Shown: positions 1 through 8,852, counted from the stretch's first letter. The stretch is 49,334 bases of DNA from Palsa-1188 sp050010575 (GCA_050010575.1 JBEKKU010000003.1:1-49334); one strand, 5' to 3'. Notes: generated by a model not told the origin, from the letters alone. Translations and numbers: made by a program.

Positions 1-349
1 ACTCTCCCAGGGGTCCGGCCAATTCCCGGCCGGCGGTAAACTTGTAGCGGTACAGAGCATCCCGGACCAAGCCCTCGTAGGGCGCCACCCCCCGGGCAAA
101 TACAAAGGGGGGCGCCTCCTGGCGGCAGGCCCGGCAGACTCCGTCAGGTCCCAAGCACCCGGAAAAGCGGCCGCACAGTTTGCAGATCTGCAGATTCCGG
201 GTCAACTCGGACCAGGAGATCAGGCAGGCCCGGCAGAGATGCCGCGGCGATCCGGGCCGGCCGCACAGAGGGCAACCGGGCACCTGCGGGAACAGCAGTT
301 CTTTGATCAGGTCAACTAAACCTTCTGGCAGGACGATCCCGAGCCTCAT
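1..349 (-). CDS. comFC: ComF family protein (ComFC-like), 3' part outside window
   Basis: The first 116 codons of a ComF-type protein; the gene runs off the left edge. Cysteine pairs in the first 80 residues (CPLCG, CRAC, CKLCG, CRAC) form the ComF zinc-finger region. A segment like the start of the phosphoribosyltransferase-like domain follows (APYEGLVRDALYRYKF). ComFC takes part in DNA uptake during natural transformation and is often annotated as an amidophosphoribosyltransferase-like protein. The ATG overlaps the 3' end of comFA by 38 bases, so the two are probably translationally coupled. Family assignment is firm; function in this organism is inferred. Confidence 0.88.
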   Translation of the reverse strand, partial: MRLGIVLPEGLVDLIKELLFPQVPGCPLCGRPGSPRHLCRACLISWSELTRNLQICKLCGRFSGCLGPDGVCRACRQEAPPFVFARGVAPYEGLVRDALYRYKFTAGRELAGPLGE

Positions 350-2453
350 CCCTCATCAACTCCCGCAGCGCCTCCAGATAATCGGGGCGGAGATAGCCCA
401 GCCTGGCCGCCTCGGCATTCAGAGCCCGGATCTGCCCCAGGGCCTCCTCCATTTCCCGGCTGACACCCGGCCCCACAAACCAGACCTCGCCCGTAGGGTA
501 GGATGGGTTGCGCCCGCACCGCCCGGCGATCTGCACCAGGGTCGGAGCTGCAAAGACGCCCGCCTGGTCGGCCCACAGCACGATCACGTGCACCCGCGGC
601 AGCGTTACTCCCCGCTCCATAATGGTGGTGGTCACGAGCACTGGATACTCTCCGTTGAAGAAACGCTCTCGCTTGCGGTCCCGGTGCTGGTCGCTGGCAT
701 GGCTCCATTCAATCCAGGACGGCTTGAAGTTATCCAGGGGCGGCTTGCCGGCTGCATTTCTCAATGCCTGGCCGACCAGGGCGGTCTGTTCCACTCCGGG
801 CACGAACAGAAACAGCGGGGCCTGGAACTGCTCGACGGTAGCCTTGACCAGATTGAGCACCTCGGGATGAATGGTGGCCACCCGGCCTCTAACCCGGAAC
901 GGCTGCAGCTTCAAAAAACGTGGTTCCGGCAGGGGAAAGCCGTGCGGGCGAGCCGGTATCTTAATTATGTCAACTCCATCATGCTGGATCTGATCGAGCA
1001 TCCAGGACGCCGGCGTGGCGGTGAGATAGACTAGCTTGCCCCCGCAGCGGCCCGCCTGCTCCACCCCATAGTGCAGCATCCTGCTCCCCGGATAAGGAAA
1101 GGCATCCCCCTCGTCGAGGATCACCAGGTCAAAATGCCTGTGCCACCGCAGAGTCTGGTGAGTGGTCGCTACGACCAGCGGCGCCTCTCTGGCCCGGCTG
1201 CCACTGCCTCCATAGAGGGCCGCCACTTTCTCTTTGCCGAAGGCCCGCTCCAGACGGGGGGCCACTTCTAGAACGACATCCCGCCTGGGGGTGGCGAAAA
1301 GCACCGTTGACCCCCAGCCCAGGGCCTGTCCGATGAGCGGATAGGAGACCTCCGTCTTGCCTGCCCCACAGGCTGCCCAGACCAGGCAACGACCGTCCGG
1401 AGCAGGACTGGCGCCAAACTTCAGCAGTGCCTCGACCGCCGCCCGCTGCGGCGGGGTGAACTCCACCTCTAACTGAAATCTCCCGCTGCGCCGGGATGGC
1501 CGGGATTGCCCCTTCAGCGATCCGGCAGGTTTCGACCCCCCTGCCCTATCGCCCCACCCGGCTTCGGGATGGTGTGCCCAGGTCAACGTATCGCCGTGCG
1601 CTTGCCAATAGAGGGGGCGGCAGGTAGTGGAGCGGCCGTTCGCTGTTCCCGCCGCCGGTGGCAGAAATAATCTAAACAGGCCTGAGAGCAGGCCCTGACC
1701 GCTGGCTGGCTTTTCGCCGCCACCAGCAGTTTCGGCGTTATCTCCGGGCAGCACCGCGGTATAGAGCGTCTCGCACAGACTCAATCCACCCATGATGGCG
1801 CACTCGGGACACTCACAGCAGTCAGGCCGGCCGCAGTCTTTGCAGGAGACCGGCCGGGGGATTCCCTCCCATCCGCAGCGCTGGCAGCGCACCAGTCTCC
1901 CTCTCAGGGGAAATAGGGCCGGCAGCAGCTGGACACGACCAGCCAGGCAGAGGGCTTGGATCGTCCAGTTCAGGCGCCTCTCCTCCCTGTTCCAGCCGAG
2001 TGCCCGGGCGACCTCCACCGGACGCAACAGACGCCCCGCCAGAAGCCTCTGCAACTCCGCCAGCTCCCCCTGGCCGGGGAGAGAGACCGGCACGTCATGG
2101 ATGGCTTGTCCCGCTAACCCACATGGATAATCGCCTGAATGTATTCTATCGAGGGATGCATATTGGAGATTGCCTGCCAGGGGGCGTAGTTCCCGCCGGC
2201 TGAGCTGCACCAGTGCTTCGAAGGAGGGGTGGCCGCTCCAACGATTCGTCCGAGTTGCAAACCGGACCAGACGGCTCTGCAGACCATCCAAGAGAGCTGC
2301 GCCGAGCCCTACCGGAAGGGGCTCACTTAGGGGAACCAGGGTCTGCAACGCCAGGGTGGCGTTAAGGTAGGCCCTGTCGAAAGACAGGTCGGGTGAGAGG
2401 TAGATTAGCCCGCTCATCTCATTGTGAGCCAGGTATAGCGTGAATAGGCCCAT
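312..2453 (-). CDS. comFA: ComFA-like DEAD/DEAH ATPase, competence protein
   Basis: Cytoplasmic superfamily 2 ATPase that drives uptake of transforming single-stranded DNA. A four-cysteine zinc finger (CQRCGW, CKDCG, CPEC) lies near residues 190-230. A Walker A-like motif (ACGAGKTE) lies near 360 and a Walker B-type LDEGDAFPY near 450; B. subtilis ComFA has DEVD-AFPY there. The C-terminal helicase half includes AGRCGRNP. The ATG at 2453 is preferred because GGGAGG sits 7 bases upstream; the frame stays open to a TTG at 2534, but that start has a poor ribosome site. About 713 aa is long for the family, owing to an N-terminal extension of some 200 residues. A comF operon with the gene at 1-349. 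Confidence 0.88.
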   Translation of the reverse strand: MGLFTLYLAHNEMSGLIYLSPDLSFDRAYLNATLALQTLVPLSEPLPVGLGAALLDGLQSRLVRFATRTNRWSGHPSFEALVQLSRRELRPLAGNLQYASLDRIHSGDYPCGLAGQAIHDVPVSLPGQGELAELQRLLAGRLLRPVEVARALGWNREERRLNWTIQALCLAGRVQLLPALFPLRGRLVRCQRCGWEGIPRPVSCKDCGRPDCCECPECAIMGGLSLCETLYTAVLPGDNAETAGGGEKPASGQGLLSGLFRLFLPPAAGTANGRSTTCRPLYWQAHGDTLTWAHHPEAGWGDRAGGSKPAGSLKGQSRPSRRSGRFQLEVEFTPPQRAAVEALLKFGASPAPDGRCLVWAACGAGKTEVSYPLIGQALGWGSTVLFATPRRDVVLEVAPRLERAFGKEKVAALYGGSGSRAREAPLVVATTHQTLRWHRHFDLVILDEGDAFPYPGSRMLHYGVEQAGRCGGKLVYLTATPASWMLDQIQHDGVDIIKIPARPHGFPLPEPRFLKLQPFRVRGRVATIHPEVLNLVKATVEQFQAPLFLFVPGVEQTALVGQALRNAAGKPPLDNFKPSWIEWSHASDQHRDRKRERFFNGEYPVLVTTTIMERGVTLPRVHVIVLWADQAGVFAAPTLVQIAGRCGRNPSYPTGEVWFVGPGVSREMEEALGQIRALNAEAARLGYLRPDYLEALRELMRDEARDRPARRFS

Positions 2454-2577
2454 CCAACCGACCTCCCGCCGCGCCACGCAATCACAAAAGTAGGCCGACC
2501 CATGGCCACCGGCCAGTCTGGCCTCCTCATTCAACTTCTACTTTCCACCCTGCCATCTGAAAAACCTGCATGGCAGA

Positions 2578-3078
2578 TTAAGGAGAGGCACTTTTTCTGC
2601 GCACCAGAGTCACCGCACAGTGTTCCAGCGGAGCCTGGATCTCCTCACCCTTCAGCAGTCTGCGCACCAGACGGGCCACCAGCCGCGGATTGACCTGGCC
2701 GGCGAGACTGAAATAGCAGACCATTTCCCCGCGACAGGCATGCAGTCCGGTTTCCAGCGGCTGCCCATCCGGACTATGGCACTCGATGAAGGTGAAGGCA
2801 TTATGTTTGTCAAGACGCCTCAGGATCTCCGGCGTATCGTCGCTGGAGCTATTGTCGACGACCACCAGGTCGAAGTGCGAGCGGGAGGTGTTATACGCAG
2901 CCAGGATCTCCCTGATCAGGCCTTCTATGATCGCAGCCTGATTCCGAACCACAAACAGCAGGCTCAAATAAGGATTTGCCGCTCTATGGCTGCAAAGCAG
3001 GAGGGCAAGCTTCCATAAAAGCAAAAATAGTCCGTAAAGGGCTAACCCACAGACCAAAACCAATAACACCGTACCCAC
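2578..3078 (-). CDS. Short membrane-anchored glycosyltransferase-2-like protein
   Basis: 166 aa. One hydrophobic segment at residues 4-29 is followed by the first half of a GT-A nucleotide-sugar fold: a beta-strand start (LSLLFVVRNQ) and the acidic VVVDNSSSDDTPEIL region at 72-86. The acceptor half of normal family-2 glycosyltransferases is missing. It may therefore be a minimal or inactive relative, or a nucleotide-sugar-binding protein. It sits directly upstream of comFA on the same strand and, before the island arrived, probably lay just behind degU. Substrate unknown. Confidence 0.6.
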   Translation of the reverse strand: MGTVLLVLVCGLALYGLFLLLWKLALLLCSHRAANPYLSLLFVVRNQAAIIEGLIREILAAYNTSRSHFDLVVVDNSSSDDTPEILRRLDKHNAFTFIECHSPDGQPLETGLHACRGEMVCYFSLAGQVNPRLVARLVRRLLKGEEIQAPLEHCAVTLVRRKSASP

Positions 3079-3127
3079 GTTGACATCCCCTTCCCTGATC
3101 CAATATATGCGGGAAGGAAAAAAGGGG

Positions 3128-3156
3128 TTAAATCTCTACCATCCGCTTTTTAATGG
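3128..3156 (+). repeat. Left 29-bp direct repeat, att-like
   Basis: Perfect copy of 8853-8881, which encodes the stop and final residues of the DegU-like regulator. The copy lies 5725 bases away, overlaps the 3' end of the integrase remnant, and is not part of a complete regulator gene. Confidence 0.85.
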
Positions 3157-3413
3157 TGATTGTGGATGTGCCTGGGAAGCCTTGCGCCGCAAGCATTTTG
3201 TTCTGCAAGAACGGTAATTGCTAACTGATGCCAACCAAATACCTGGTTTAGTGCTTTTACCGCTTCTAACTGGCTGTCCGGGAGCACATGAGCGTAAATC
3301 TTCAATGTCATCCCAATGTTTTTATGCCCCAGCCGTTCCGAAACAATCTTCACAAAAACTCCCTCGCGCAGAACCAGAAAACCGTCCCGCGACTCTTTGT
3401 TTGTAGCAATACA
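3150..3413 (-). pseudogene. C-terminal remnant of a tyrosine recombinase/phage integrase
   Basis: The last 67 codons from a GTG at 3353 encode the conserved C-terminal box of Tn916/phage-type integrases: KIVSERLGHKNIGMTL followed by KIYAHVLPDSQ, with the catalytic tyrosine (Y in IYAHV) present. The catalytic core upstream (R-K-HxxR) is missing. The frame is open back to 3413, directly after the TGA of the isomerase gene and in the same frame. That suggests a deletion joined the integrase tail to the isomerase 3' end. A full integrase would be about 380 aa, so this cannot be active. Confidence 0.8.
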
Positions 3414-4304
3414 TCACTTTCGTACCAATAACTCCCTCATTCTCGTTATCGATCCCTGCAGAGCTTCCGTGATCCGGTTCTCCCGGTTTAGCACCTCCAG
3501 CATGAAACAGCCCCTGTAGCCGACGGCTAGCAGCACCCCGACCAGCTCCTCCCACTCGATCGCGCCCTGGAAGGGCGCCCAGTGCCGGTCCTGCCAGGCG
3601 GCCTCTTCCAGTCCGTCGTTGTCGGAAAGATGGGTGGTAACAATGCGCGGCGCCAGATAGCGAAGATTATCAAAGAAGTCCTCCCCGCCGTATGTGGCAT
3701 GGGAACTGTCGAAACAGACGCCCACCAGGTCCGGGTCCATACCCTGGATCACCAGGGCGAGCTCGCGGCACGAGGGGCCAAACATGTTTTCAATAGCCAG
3801 TCCCACCCCTGCCCGGCTGGCGTCATCAAGCAGTTCCTTCAGGCTCTCCAGCCAGATCTCGTTTGAGCGTTCATACCTGACGACAGCCTGGCCACCTTCC
3901 GGCCAGTAGGGCCATTGGGTATAGCATTCGTATTCCACGATCAGGTATCTGGCCCCGAGGATCCTGGCTGATTCCAGCACCTCGCGGCGCTCCGCCAGCG
4001 CCGCCCGCCTCCGGTCCTCGACCGGGTCGGCCAACCACTGCCCGTTCCCGGGCTCTCCCGACGGCCCGTGCACCGAATTGACAGTTATCCCGTATCGCTC
4101 GACCCAGCGGCGCACATCCCTCAACTGGGCCGGATCCCATCGTTCATTCCGTCTGTTCAGGATGCCGATCTCGATCTGCTTGATACCGTTGTCGCGCAAA
4201 CAGCTAAAATCCCTCTCCTCAGGCGCCCGTTCTCCGAAAATACAGCTCGAGAGGCCGATCTCCAGACTGGCCGTACCCTTTCCATCCTGCAATAGCTCAT
4301 CCAT
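3414..4304 (-). CDS. Sugar phosphate isomerase/epimerase-like TIM-barrel protein
   Basis: 296 aa, xylose-isomerase-like/AP-endonuclease-2 superfamily. Visible barrel signatures include EIGILNRR near the start, VNSVHGPSGE, the metal-site-like ENMFG, CFDSSHATYGG, TTHLSDNDG, and a late LEVLNRE strand. Such enzymes isomerise or epimerise sugars or sugar phosphates with divalent metal. It lies 75 bases downstream of the ABC ATPase gene on the same strand, so it probably processes the imported compound. The ribosome site is weak, suggesting coupling to upstream translation. Its stop is immediately followed, in frame, by the integrase remnant. Exact substrate unknown. Confidence 0.72.
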   Translation of the reverse strand: MDELLQDGKGTASLEIGLSSCIFGERAPEERDFSCLRDNGIKQIEIGILNRRNERWDPAQLRDVRRWVERYGITVNSVHGPSGEPGNGQWLADPVEDRRRAALAERREVLESARILGARYLIVEYECYTQWPYWPEGGQAVVRYERSNEIWLESLKELLDDASRAGVGLAIENMFGPSCRELALVIQGMDPDLVGVCFDSSHATYGGEDFFDNLRYLAPRIVTTHLSDNDGLEEAAWQDRHWAPFQGAIEWEELVGVLLAVGYRGCFMLEVLNRENRITEALQGSITRMRELLVRK

Positions 4305-4379
4305 GTTGCTGTTCGAGCCCCCTTTGATATCAGTGTCTTAATCTTGCAGTTCCCCCGGGCAGTTCCCTACAGACAAAAG

Positions 4380-5399
4380 TCAATTGACAGCCAACTGTTT
4401 GCATTCCTCCCAGGGAATGAACAATCCGGCCGGTTGTCCCTTTTCAAACCAGTCCTGTTCCCGGTTGAGGAGATCCACCACCAGGATGAAATTGTTGACC
4501 CGCACGTTATACCTGATAATGCTGCCCAGCACCAACCGGTCCTCGATCAGGCCCCTGGCGGCGATCCCATGACCGTTGCCAGAGACTTGCCCCCGGGAAA
4601 GGTTGATCGCCTCCGGCCTGATGGCGAAGAGATCGCCGGCGGGCCTGCCGCAACCGATGGACTCCAATTGCGTGCCGCTAAAAACATTGTAGTTGCCAAT
4701 AAAATTAGCCACAAACTCGGTCCTGGGGGTTGTATAGATCTCCTCTGGCCGGCCCATCTGGACGATCCTGCCGCTTTCCATGATCATGATCTTGTCCGAG
4801 ACGATCAGCGCCTCCTCCTGGTCGTGGGTCACGAAGATGGTGGTGATCTCCAATTTCTTCTGTATTTTACGGATCTCCATGCGCAGGCTCTTTCTGATCT
4901 TGGCGTCAAGGGCGTTCAGGGGCTCGTCCAGCAAGAGGATTTTCGGTTCCATCACCAGCGCCCTGGCCAGGGCGACCCGCTGCTGCTGCCCTCCTGACAG
5001 CTGGTACGGGTAAAAGCGCTCCTTTCCCTCCAGCTCCACGGTGGCGATGGTCTCTCGTACCCTGTTGAGATACTGCGCCCTTCGCAGTCCCTGCATTTGC
5101 GGCCCGAAGGAGATGTTTTCCACGACGTTCATGTTGGGAAACAGGGCGTATGACTGAAAGACCATGCCGATGCCCCGCTCTCTGCACTGTAGGCGGCTGA
5201 TCTCCCGCCCGTCGATATAGATCTTCCCGGCATCATTCGCCGTGAGGCCTGCCAGGCAGCGCAGCAGGGTAGTTTTGCCGCAGCCGCTGGGGCCCAGCAG
5301 GGTGATGAATTCACCTTTTGCAGCGACAAAGCTGAGGTCCTCAAAGACAGACGTCTGCCCGTACCGCTTGGACAGCCTCTCAACCTCCACGAAGTCCAT
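4380..5399 (-). CDS. ABC transporter ATP-binding protein (PotA/FbpC/PhnT type)
   Basis: 339 aa. Walker A GPSGCGKTT at 36-44, Q-loop FQSYALFP near 81-88, signature LSGGQQQRV at 134-142, Walker B LLLDEP at 155-160, switch histidine in FVTHDQEEAL, then a C-terminal TOBE-like regulatory domain. It powers the two permeases encoded upstream. The ATG at 5399 is chosen because GGGAGG lies 8 bases before it. Another ATG at 5414, overlapping the permease stop as TGATG, would add five residues. The open frame extends far upstream only as a shadow of the permease gene. Confidence 0.9.
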   Translation of the reverse strand: MDFVEVERLSKRYGQTSVFEDLSFVAAKGEFITLLGPSGCGKTTLLRCLAGLTANDAGKIYIDGREISRLQCRERGIGMVFQSYALFPNMNVVENISFGPQMQGLRRAQYLNRVRETIATVELEGKERFYPYQLSGGQQQRVALARALVMEPKILLLDEPLNALDAKIRKSLRMEIRKIQKKLEITTIFVTHDQEEALIVSDKIMIMESGRIVQMGRPEEIYTTPRTEFVANFIGNYNVFSGTQLESIGCGRPAGDLFAIRPEAINLSRGQVSGNGHGIAARGLIEDRLVLGSIIRYNVRVNNFILVVDLLNREQDWFEKGQPAGLFIPWEECKQLAVN

Positions 5400-5413
5400 C
5401 GCACATCCTCCCA

Positions 5414-6211
5414 TCAAGTTTCCGGCCTTTTGTTCAAGTAGCCGCCGAGCAAGATCAATACCGCTGAAACTATAAAGATCAACAGATAATAGACGACCAC
5501 GATGGCGCTTGACAGGTGACCGCTCTCCTTCATTCTCCCGTACAGGAAAACCTGCACCGTTTCGTAACTCCCTCCAGCCAGGATGTTGGCGATCACAAAT
5601 TCCCCGAGCAAGATCGAAAAGGAGATCATGGCAGCGTGGGTCACGCCCTTGAGAATATTGGGAAGAATGACCATCAAAAAGGCCTTCCAGGCCGGAGCGC
5701 CCATAGTTTCCGCAGCCTCCATCAGCACCACGGCATTGATGGCGTTCAAGCTGTTCTTGATCGCCCAGTACATGAACGGCAGGATGACCACGAAGTAGGC
5801 TCCGATCAGGATCCAGATCGTGCCCGCGATTGCTACCGGCCCCTTGGAATAGATGGAGATCAGCCCCACCGCCAGGATCACCCCGGGGATGGCGAAAGGA
5901 ATCGTGATCACCGCTTGCAGCAGACGGTCCCACCGGGGAAGATAGACATGGACGATGAAGATGGCCGGAATCATGACGGCCAGGTTGACCAGAATCGTGA
6001 TGCCGGAGACGAGACAGGAGCGGCACAGGGACGGCAGAAAACGGGGGTCTGCAAACAGCTTGATAAACCAGCTCAGGGAGTAACTCTCGGGAAGGATCGT
6101 GGTCTGCCAGTTGGTGGCCAGGGCATAGAGCAGGGTTCCGATCAGGGGCAGCAACAGAAAGAGGACGATCGCCGCCACCACGAGATAATGCCGCACATTA
6201 CCCTCTCTCAT
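5414..6211 (-). CDS. ABC transporter permease, second subunit
   Basis: 265 aa integral membrane protein with about six helices. It carries the EAA loop that contacts the ATPase (EAAETMGAPAWKAFLM, then LPNI) near residues 165-185. Family: binding-protein-dependent permeases of Fe3+, spermidine/putrescine and aminoethylphosphonate systems (PhnV/PotC-like). It overlaps the first permease gene by 14 bases and its stop overlaps a possible start of the ATPase gene, so the operon is tightly coupled. Confidence 0.88.
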   Translation of the reverse strand: MREGNVRHYLVVAAIVLFLLLPLIGTLLYALATNWQTTILPESYSLSWFIKLFADPRFLPSLCRSCLVSGITILVNLAVMIPAIFIVHVYLPRWDRLLQAVITIPFAIPGVILAVGLISIYSKGPVAIAGTIWILIGAYFVVILPFMYWAIKNSLNAINAVVLMEAAETMGAPAWKAFLMVILPNILKGVTHAAMISFSILLGEFVIANILAGGSYETVQVFLYGRMKESGHLSSAIVVVYYLLIFIVSAVLILLGGYLNKRPET

Positions 6212-7142
6212 GGCTTACCCCTCTCTGCTGCCTGGCCAGCAAATCGTTGGCCACCACCGCGCAGACCAGGACCGCTCCCAGCAGTACCGACAGGGCAGAG
6301 GCCAGATACGGATTCAAGAACATATAGCCGGAAATCAGGTCGCCGATCCTGATGGGCAACAGGTTGTAATTGCCGGCAGTGAGAGCCATGGCGGTGGCGT
6401 AGGCGCCCATAGCGTTGGCAAACAGCAGGCTGAAGGTGCCCAGGATACTCCTGCTCAGCACGGGCACCCCGATGTGGATCCAGAATTGAGCCCCGGAGGC
6501 ACCCAGAGTGCTGGCGCACTCCATCCATTCCCGCCTGATCCCGGCAAAAGCTGGGTAGAGCACCAGGATGCCCAGCGGGATCTGAAAATAGGTATAGATC
6601 AGGACGAGCCCCTTCCAGGTGTAGATGTTGAAGCCCTCCAGCCAGTGGAGGTCCAAGTGGCGCAGGATAATGTTGATATAGCCGTTCTGACCCAACATGA
6701 TGATGAAGGCGAAAGCCAGGGGCACTCCAGCGAAGTTGGCAGTCATGCCCGAGTACATCAGGACAAAATCCCTGATTCGGGGCGCTATCCTGGTCAGAGA
6801 ATAGCTCCCCACCATGGCGACGGCCAGGCCGAACACGCTGGAAAGGAGGGAGATCAGCAGGCTGTTGCCGATGCTCTGCAGGTAATAGGGATTGGTCAGG
6901 GCGATCTGATATTGCGCCAGGGAGAACCCTGTCCCCTCGGAGTTTCTGAAGCCGTTGACGACTACAAGCAACAGGGGTAAGAGTTCGAAGGCCAGTACGA
7001 GCAAAATAAACGGGGCCAATCCCCATATTCTCTTTTTCAAGCTGTGTCCCAACTCCCGCCTCAATTTGGCTGCCAGGCGACCAACGCCGTGAAGGAGCCG
7101 CAAGACCCCGGGGGTGAGGGATCTTGCGGCTCCGCCAGGCAA
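6198..7142 (-). CDS. ABC transporter permease, first subunit
   Basis: About six membrane spans and an EAA-type loop (ECASTLGASGAQFWIH then VPVL). Homologous to PhnU/PotB-like permeases that pair with the adjacent subunit. The start is uncertain. The frame is open to a TTG at 7142, but the first 30 codons contain a 12-bp-stem hairpin (7094-7133), so a TTG near 7040, just before LKKRIWG and behind GGCGGGAG, may be the true start. It follows the binding-protein gene by a few bases. Confidence 0.85.
   Translation of the reverse strand: MPGGAARSLTPGVLRLLHGVGRLAAKLRRELGHSLKKRIWGLAPFILLVLAFELLPLLLVVVNGFRNSEGTGFSLAQYQIALTNPYYLQSIGNSLLISLLSSVFGLAVAMVGSYSLTRIAPRIRDFVLMYSGMTANFAGVPLAFAFIIMLGQNGYINIILRHLDLHWLEGFNIYTWKGLVLIYTYFQIPLGILVLYPAFAGIRREWMECASTLGASGAQFWIHIGVPVLSRSILGTFSLLFANAMGAYATAMALTAGNYNLLPIRIGDLISGYMFLNPYLASALSVLLGAVLVCAVVANDLLARQQRGVSHERG
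7094..7133 (-). promoter_or_regulatory. Intercistronic stem-loop between binding protein and permease
   Basis: A perfect 12-bp stem (7094-7105 with 7122-7133) and 16-base loop, without a T-run. Hairpins in this place commonly stabilise the abundant binding-protein message and reduce permease expression; that role is inferred. Confidence 0.6.
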
Positions 7143-7149
7143 CTCATGC

Positions 7150-8253
7150 CTATTGCATAGAGATCAGCACTTTTTCCTGCCACAGCTGCGGCAACTGTTT
7201 GGCAGTCGCTCCCCAGGTTGTGTAATCTTGCACGGACTTGGCGTTTTTGTATTCTTCCGCCGGCAGCATCTTGGCCTTGACGTCATCGGGAATGGTGATG
7301 TTGCTTCTGATCGGTTTGGCAAAACCCCTGGCGTAGTTTAGCTGGCCCTCGTCGCTCAACAAGTATTCCACCGCTACTTTGGCGGCATTCGGATGGGGAG
7401 CGTACTTGTTGATGATCAGGGCATATCCAGTAGTCAGGGAACCTTCCGCAGGGATGGCGATGTCAAAATTGTCCCGGCCCAGTTGATCGGCATAGTTGAG
7501 GGCGTTGAAATCCCAGACCAGCGCCACCTCCACCTCACCCTTCTCGATGTTGGCGATCAGCGGATCGACCAGACTGATCCGTTTCTGCTGGGCCAGCTTG
7601 GCAAAGAAATCGAGTCCCGGCTGGATGTTCTTCTCATCTCCGCCATTGGCCATCGCCACAGCCAGCACGGCGGCCTGGGCCTGAGCCTCCCTGGTCACAT
7701 CCCCGACCGCAACCTTATACGAACCCTTCAGGATATCGTCCCAGCTCTTGGGAGGATTTTTCACCAGCTTCTTGTTGGTCAGAAAACTGATGGTGCCGGT
7801 ATAGGCCACAGTCCAATTGCCGTCCGGGTCTTTGGCCCAATTCGGCAGTTCTGCCCAGTGGGATGCCTTGTAGGGCAGGGTGATCCCCTTGGCTACGGCT
7901 ACCGGGGCAAAGGTGATCCCGATATCGGTCATGTCTGCGGAGGGCTTGTCCTTCTCCGCCTCGATCTTGCTGATCGCCTCGGCGCTCGACATATCGGTAT
8001 CAACGTGCTTCAGACCGTACTTACTGGAGATCTCGGCAAAGTTAGCCTTGTAATTTGCCCAGGAGTCAGGCATGCCGAGGCTGACCAACTGCCCCTCCTG
8101 CCTGGCCTGGGCCTCGATCTCCGGCAGTGTCAACTCTTTCGGAGTCACCTGATTGCTCGCCTGTTTACTACTGCAGCCCGATAACAGCAGGGATAATGAG
8201 AGGACGATCAGCAGGACCGTAGATGCGACGTTCTTTCTGATGCTAGGACTCAT
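7150..8253 (-). CDS. ABC transporter substrate-binding lipoprotein (AfuA/FbpA/PhnS family)
   Basis: 367 aa. A lipoprotein signal peptide ends in LLLSGC, with the lipidated cysteine at residue 27. The mature part is a two-lobe periplasmic-type binding protein of the Fe3+/polyamine/2-aminoethylphosphonate cluster (LPEIEAQARQEGQLVSLG start, TGTISFLTNKKL, VALVWDF). Relatives bind ferric iron, AEP or, in AfuA, phosphorylated sugars. The adjacent isomerase favours a sugar phosphate or related organic anion, as an inference only. The ATG at 8253 has GAGGTGGG seven bases upstream; a TTG at 8259 is less likely. Confidence 0.88.
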   Translation of the reverse strand: MSPSIRKNVASTVLLIVLSLSLLLSGCSSKQASNQVTPKELTLPEIEAQARQEGQLVSLGMPDSWANYKANFAEISSKYGLKHVDTDMSSAEAISKIEAEKDKPSADMTDIGITFAPVAVAKGITLPYKASHWAELPNWAKDPDGNWTVAYTGTISFLTNKKLVKNPPKSWDDILKGSYKVAVGDVTREAQAQAAVLAVAMANGGDEKNIQPGLDFFAKLAQQKRISLVDPLIANIEKGEVEVALVWDFNALNYADQLGRDNFDIAIPAEGSLTTGYALIINKYAPHPNAAKVAVEYLLSDEGQLNYARGFAKPIRSNITIPDDVKAKMLPAEEYKNAKSVQDYTTWGATAKQLPQLWQEKVLISMQ

Positions 8254-8571
8254 TTTCAACCCACCTCTACTATTTTTTGCTTCACGGCTATTGTAACTGC
8301 TGATTATTGATACCTGATTAACAAATCATTAAATTATGGTTAATAACCCGGCACCATCCATGCCCGGCAAGCACATACAGATGAACGGCGCCTCTTTGCC
8401 CTCAGGCAACGCCTCCACCGTTCCTGCGAGAGCGGCGATCATCCCGGCTTCCAGCGTCGGCAATGCGCCACCGGATGATCCTATGGCCTGCTGCTGGATG
8501 ATGCCACATAAATGAATACCAGATGATCTGTTTACGGGTGTGTAGTGAACATATGCCTGGAGGTGGGAGCC

Positions 8572-8640
8572 ATGAGAGATCCGAGAGTGAACACGCTGAC
8601 CGTGCTGAAAGTAGATCTAGAACTAGGCTGGAGGGGATAG
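8572..8640 (+). pseudogene. Possible N-terminal scrap of an M29-type aminopeptidase gene
   Basis: An ATG behind GGAGGTGGGAGCC opens 22 codons starting MRDPRVNTL, then TAG. The opening resembles the N-terminus common in Firmicutes M29 aminopeptidases (MRDPR-type). Nothing recognisable follows, so this is at most a broken gene start. Weak evidence from a short match. Confidence 0.25.
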
Positions 8641-8651
8641 CTTCGTCTATA

Positions 8652-8682
8652 TAGAAAAATTACAGGCCGCTTCTGCCTGTAA
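8652..8682 (-). terminator. Rho-independent terminator-like hairpin downstream of degU
   Basis: Read leftward: stem TTACAGGC/GCCTGTAA (8660-8667 with 8675-8682) with a 7-base loop, followed by TTTTTCT. It would end transcripts coming from degSU. Confidence 0.55.
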
Positions 8683-8852
8683 TAATGGTTTCCAGGTTAT
8701 GTTAGCTGTCCGAGTGTCCGTCCAAGCCCTTAGGGTTCTTACGGATTTTTCGAGGCTCTAAGGGATTCTAGGTTATCGGCCCGAACTCTGGTATTTAATT
8801 GTGAAACATATTATTAGCCCTACTCGGCTTGATATTACTGGATTTTTTAACC

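Larger units (their letters stand above)
8254..8852. other. Gene-poor right end of the island, debris and regulatory signals
   Basis: No complete gene in about 600 bp. It holds the promoter side of the ABC operon with a perfect 11-base palindrome (GGTTAATAACC, 8338-8348). An unrecognised open minus-strand stretch of about 70 codons ends near 8329. A 22-codon plus-strand reading frame at 8572 has a strong ribosome site and starts MRDPRVNTL, like M29 aminopeptidases, but stops early. There is also a leftward terminator-like hairpin and a CCCTTAG/CTAAGGG inverted repeat (8727-8764). It looks like decayed coding sequence from the island's history. Confidence 0.5.

Noticed and set aside
180..1034. 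Long plus-strand frame opposite comFA and comFC
   Set aside because: Antisense shadow of two well-recognised genes; no ribosome site and low-complexity composition.
5400..6026. N-terminal extension of the ABC ATPase frame
   Set aside because: Overlaps the permease gene in another frame and has no protein-family similarity; a strong ribosome site marks the start at 5399.
8331..8560. Minus-strand open stretch of about 70 codons before the binding-protein gene
   Set aside because: Protein-like composition in places but no start with ribosome site and no recognised family; kept only as debris.
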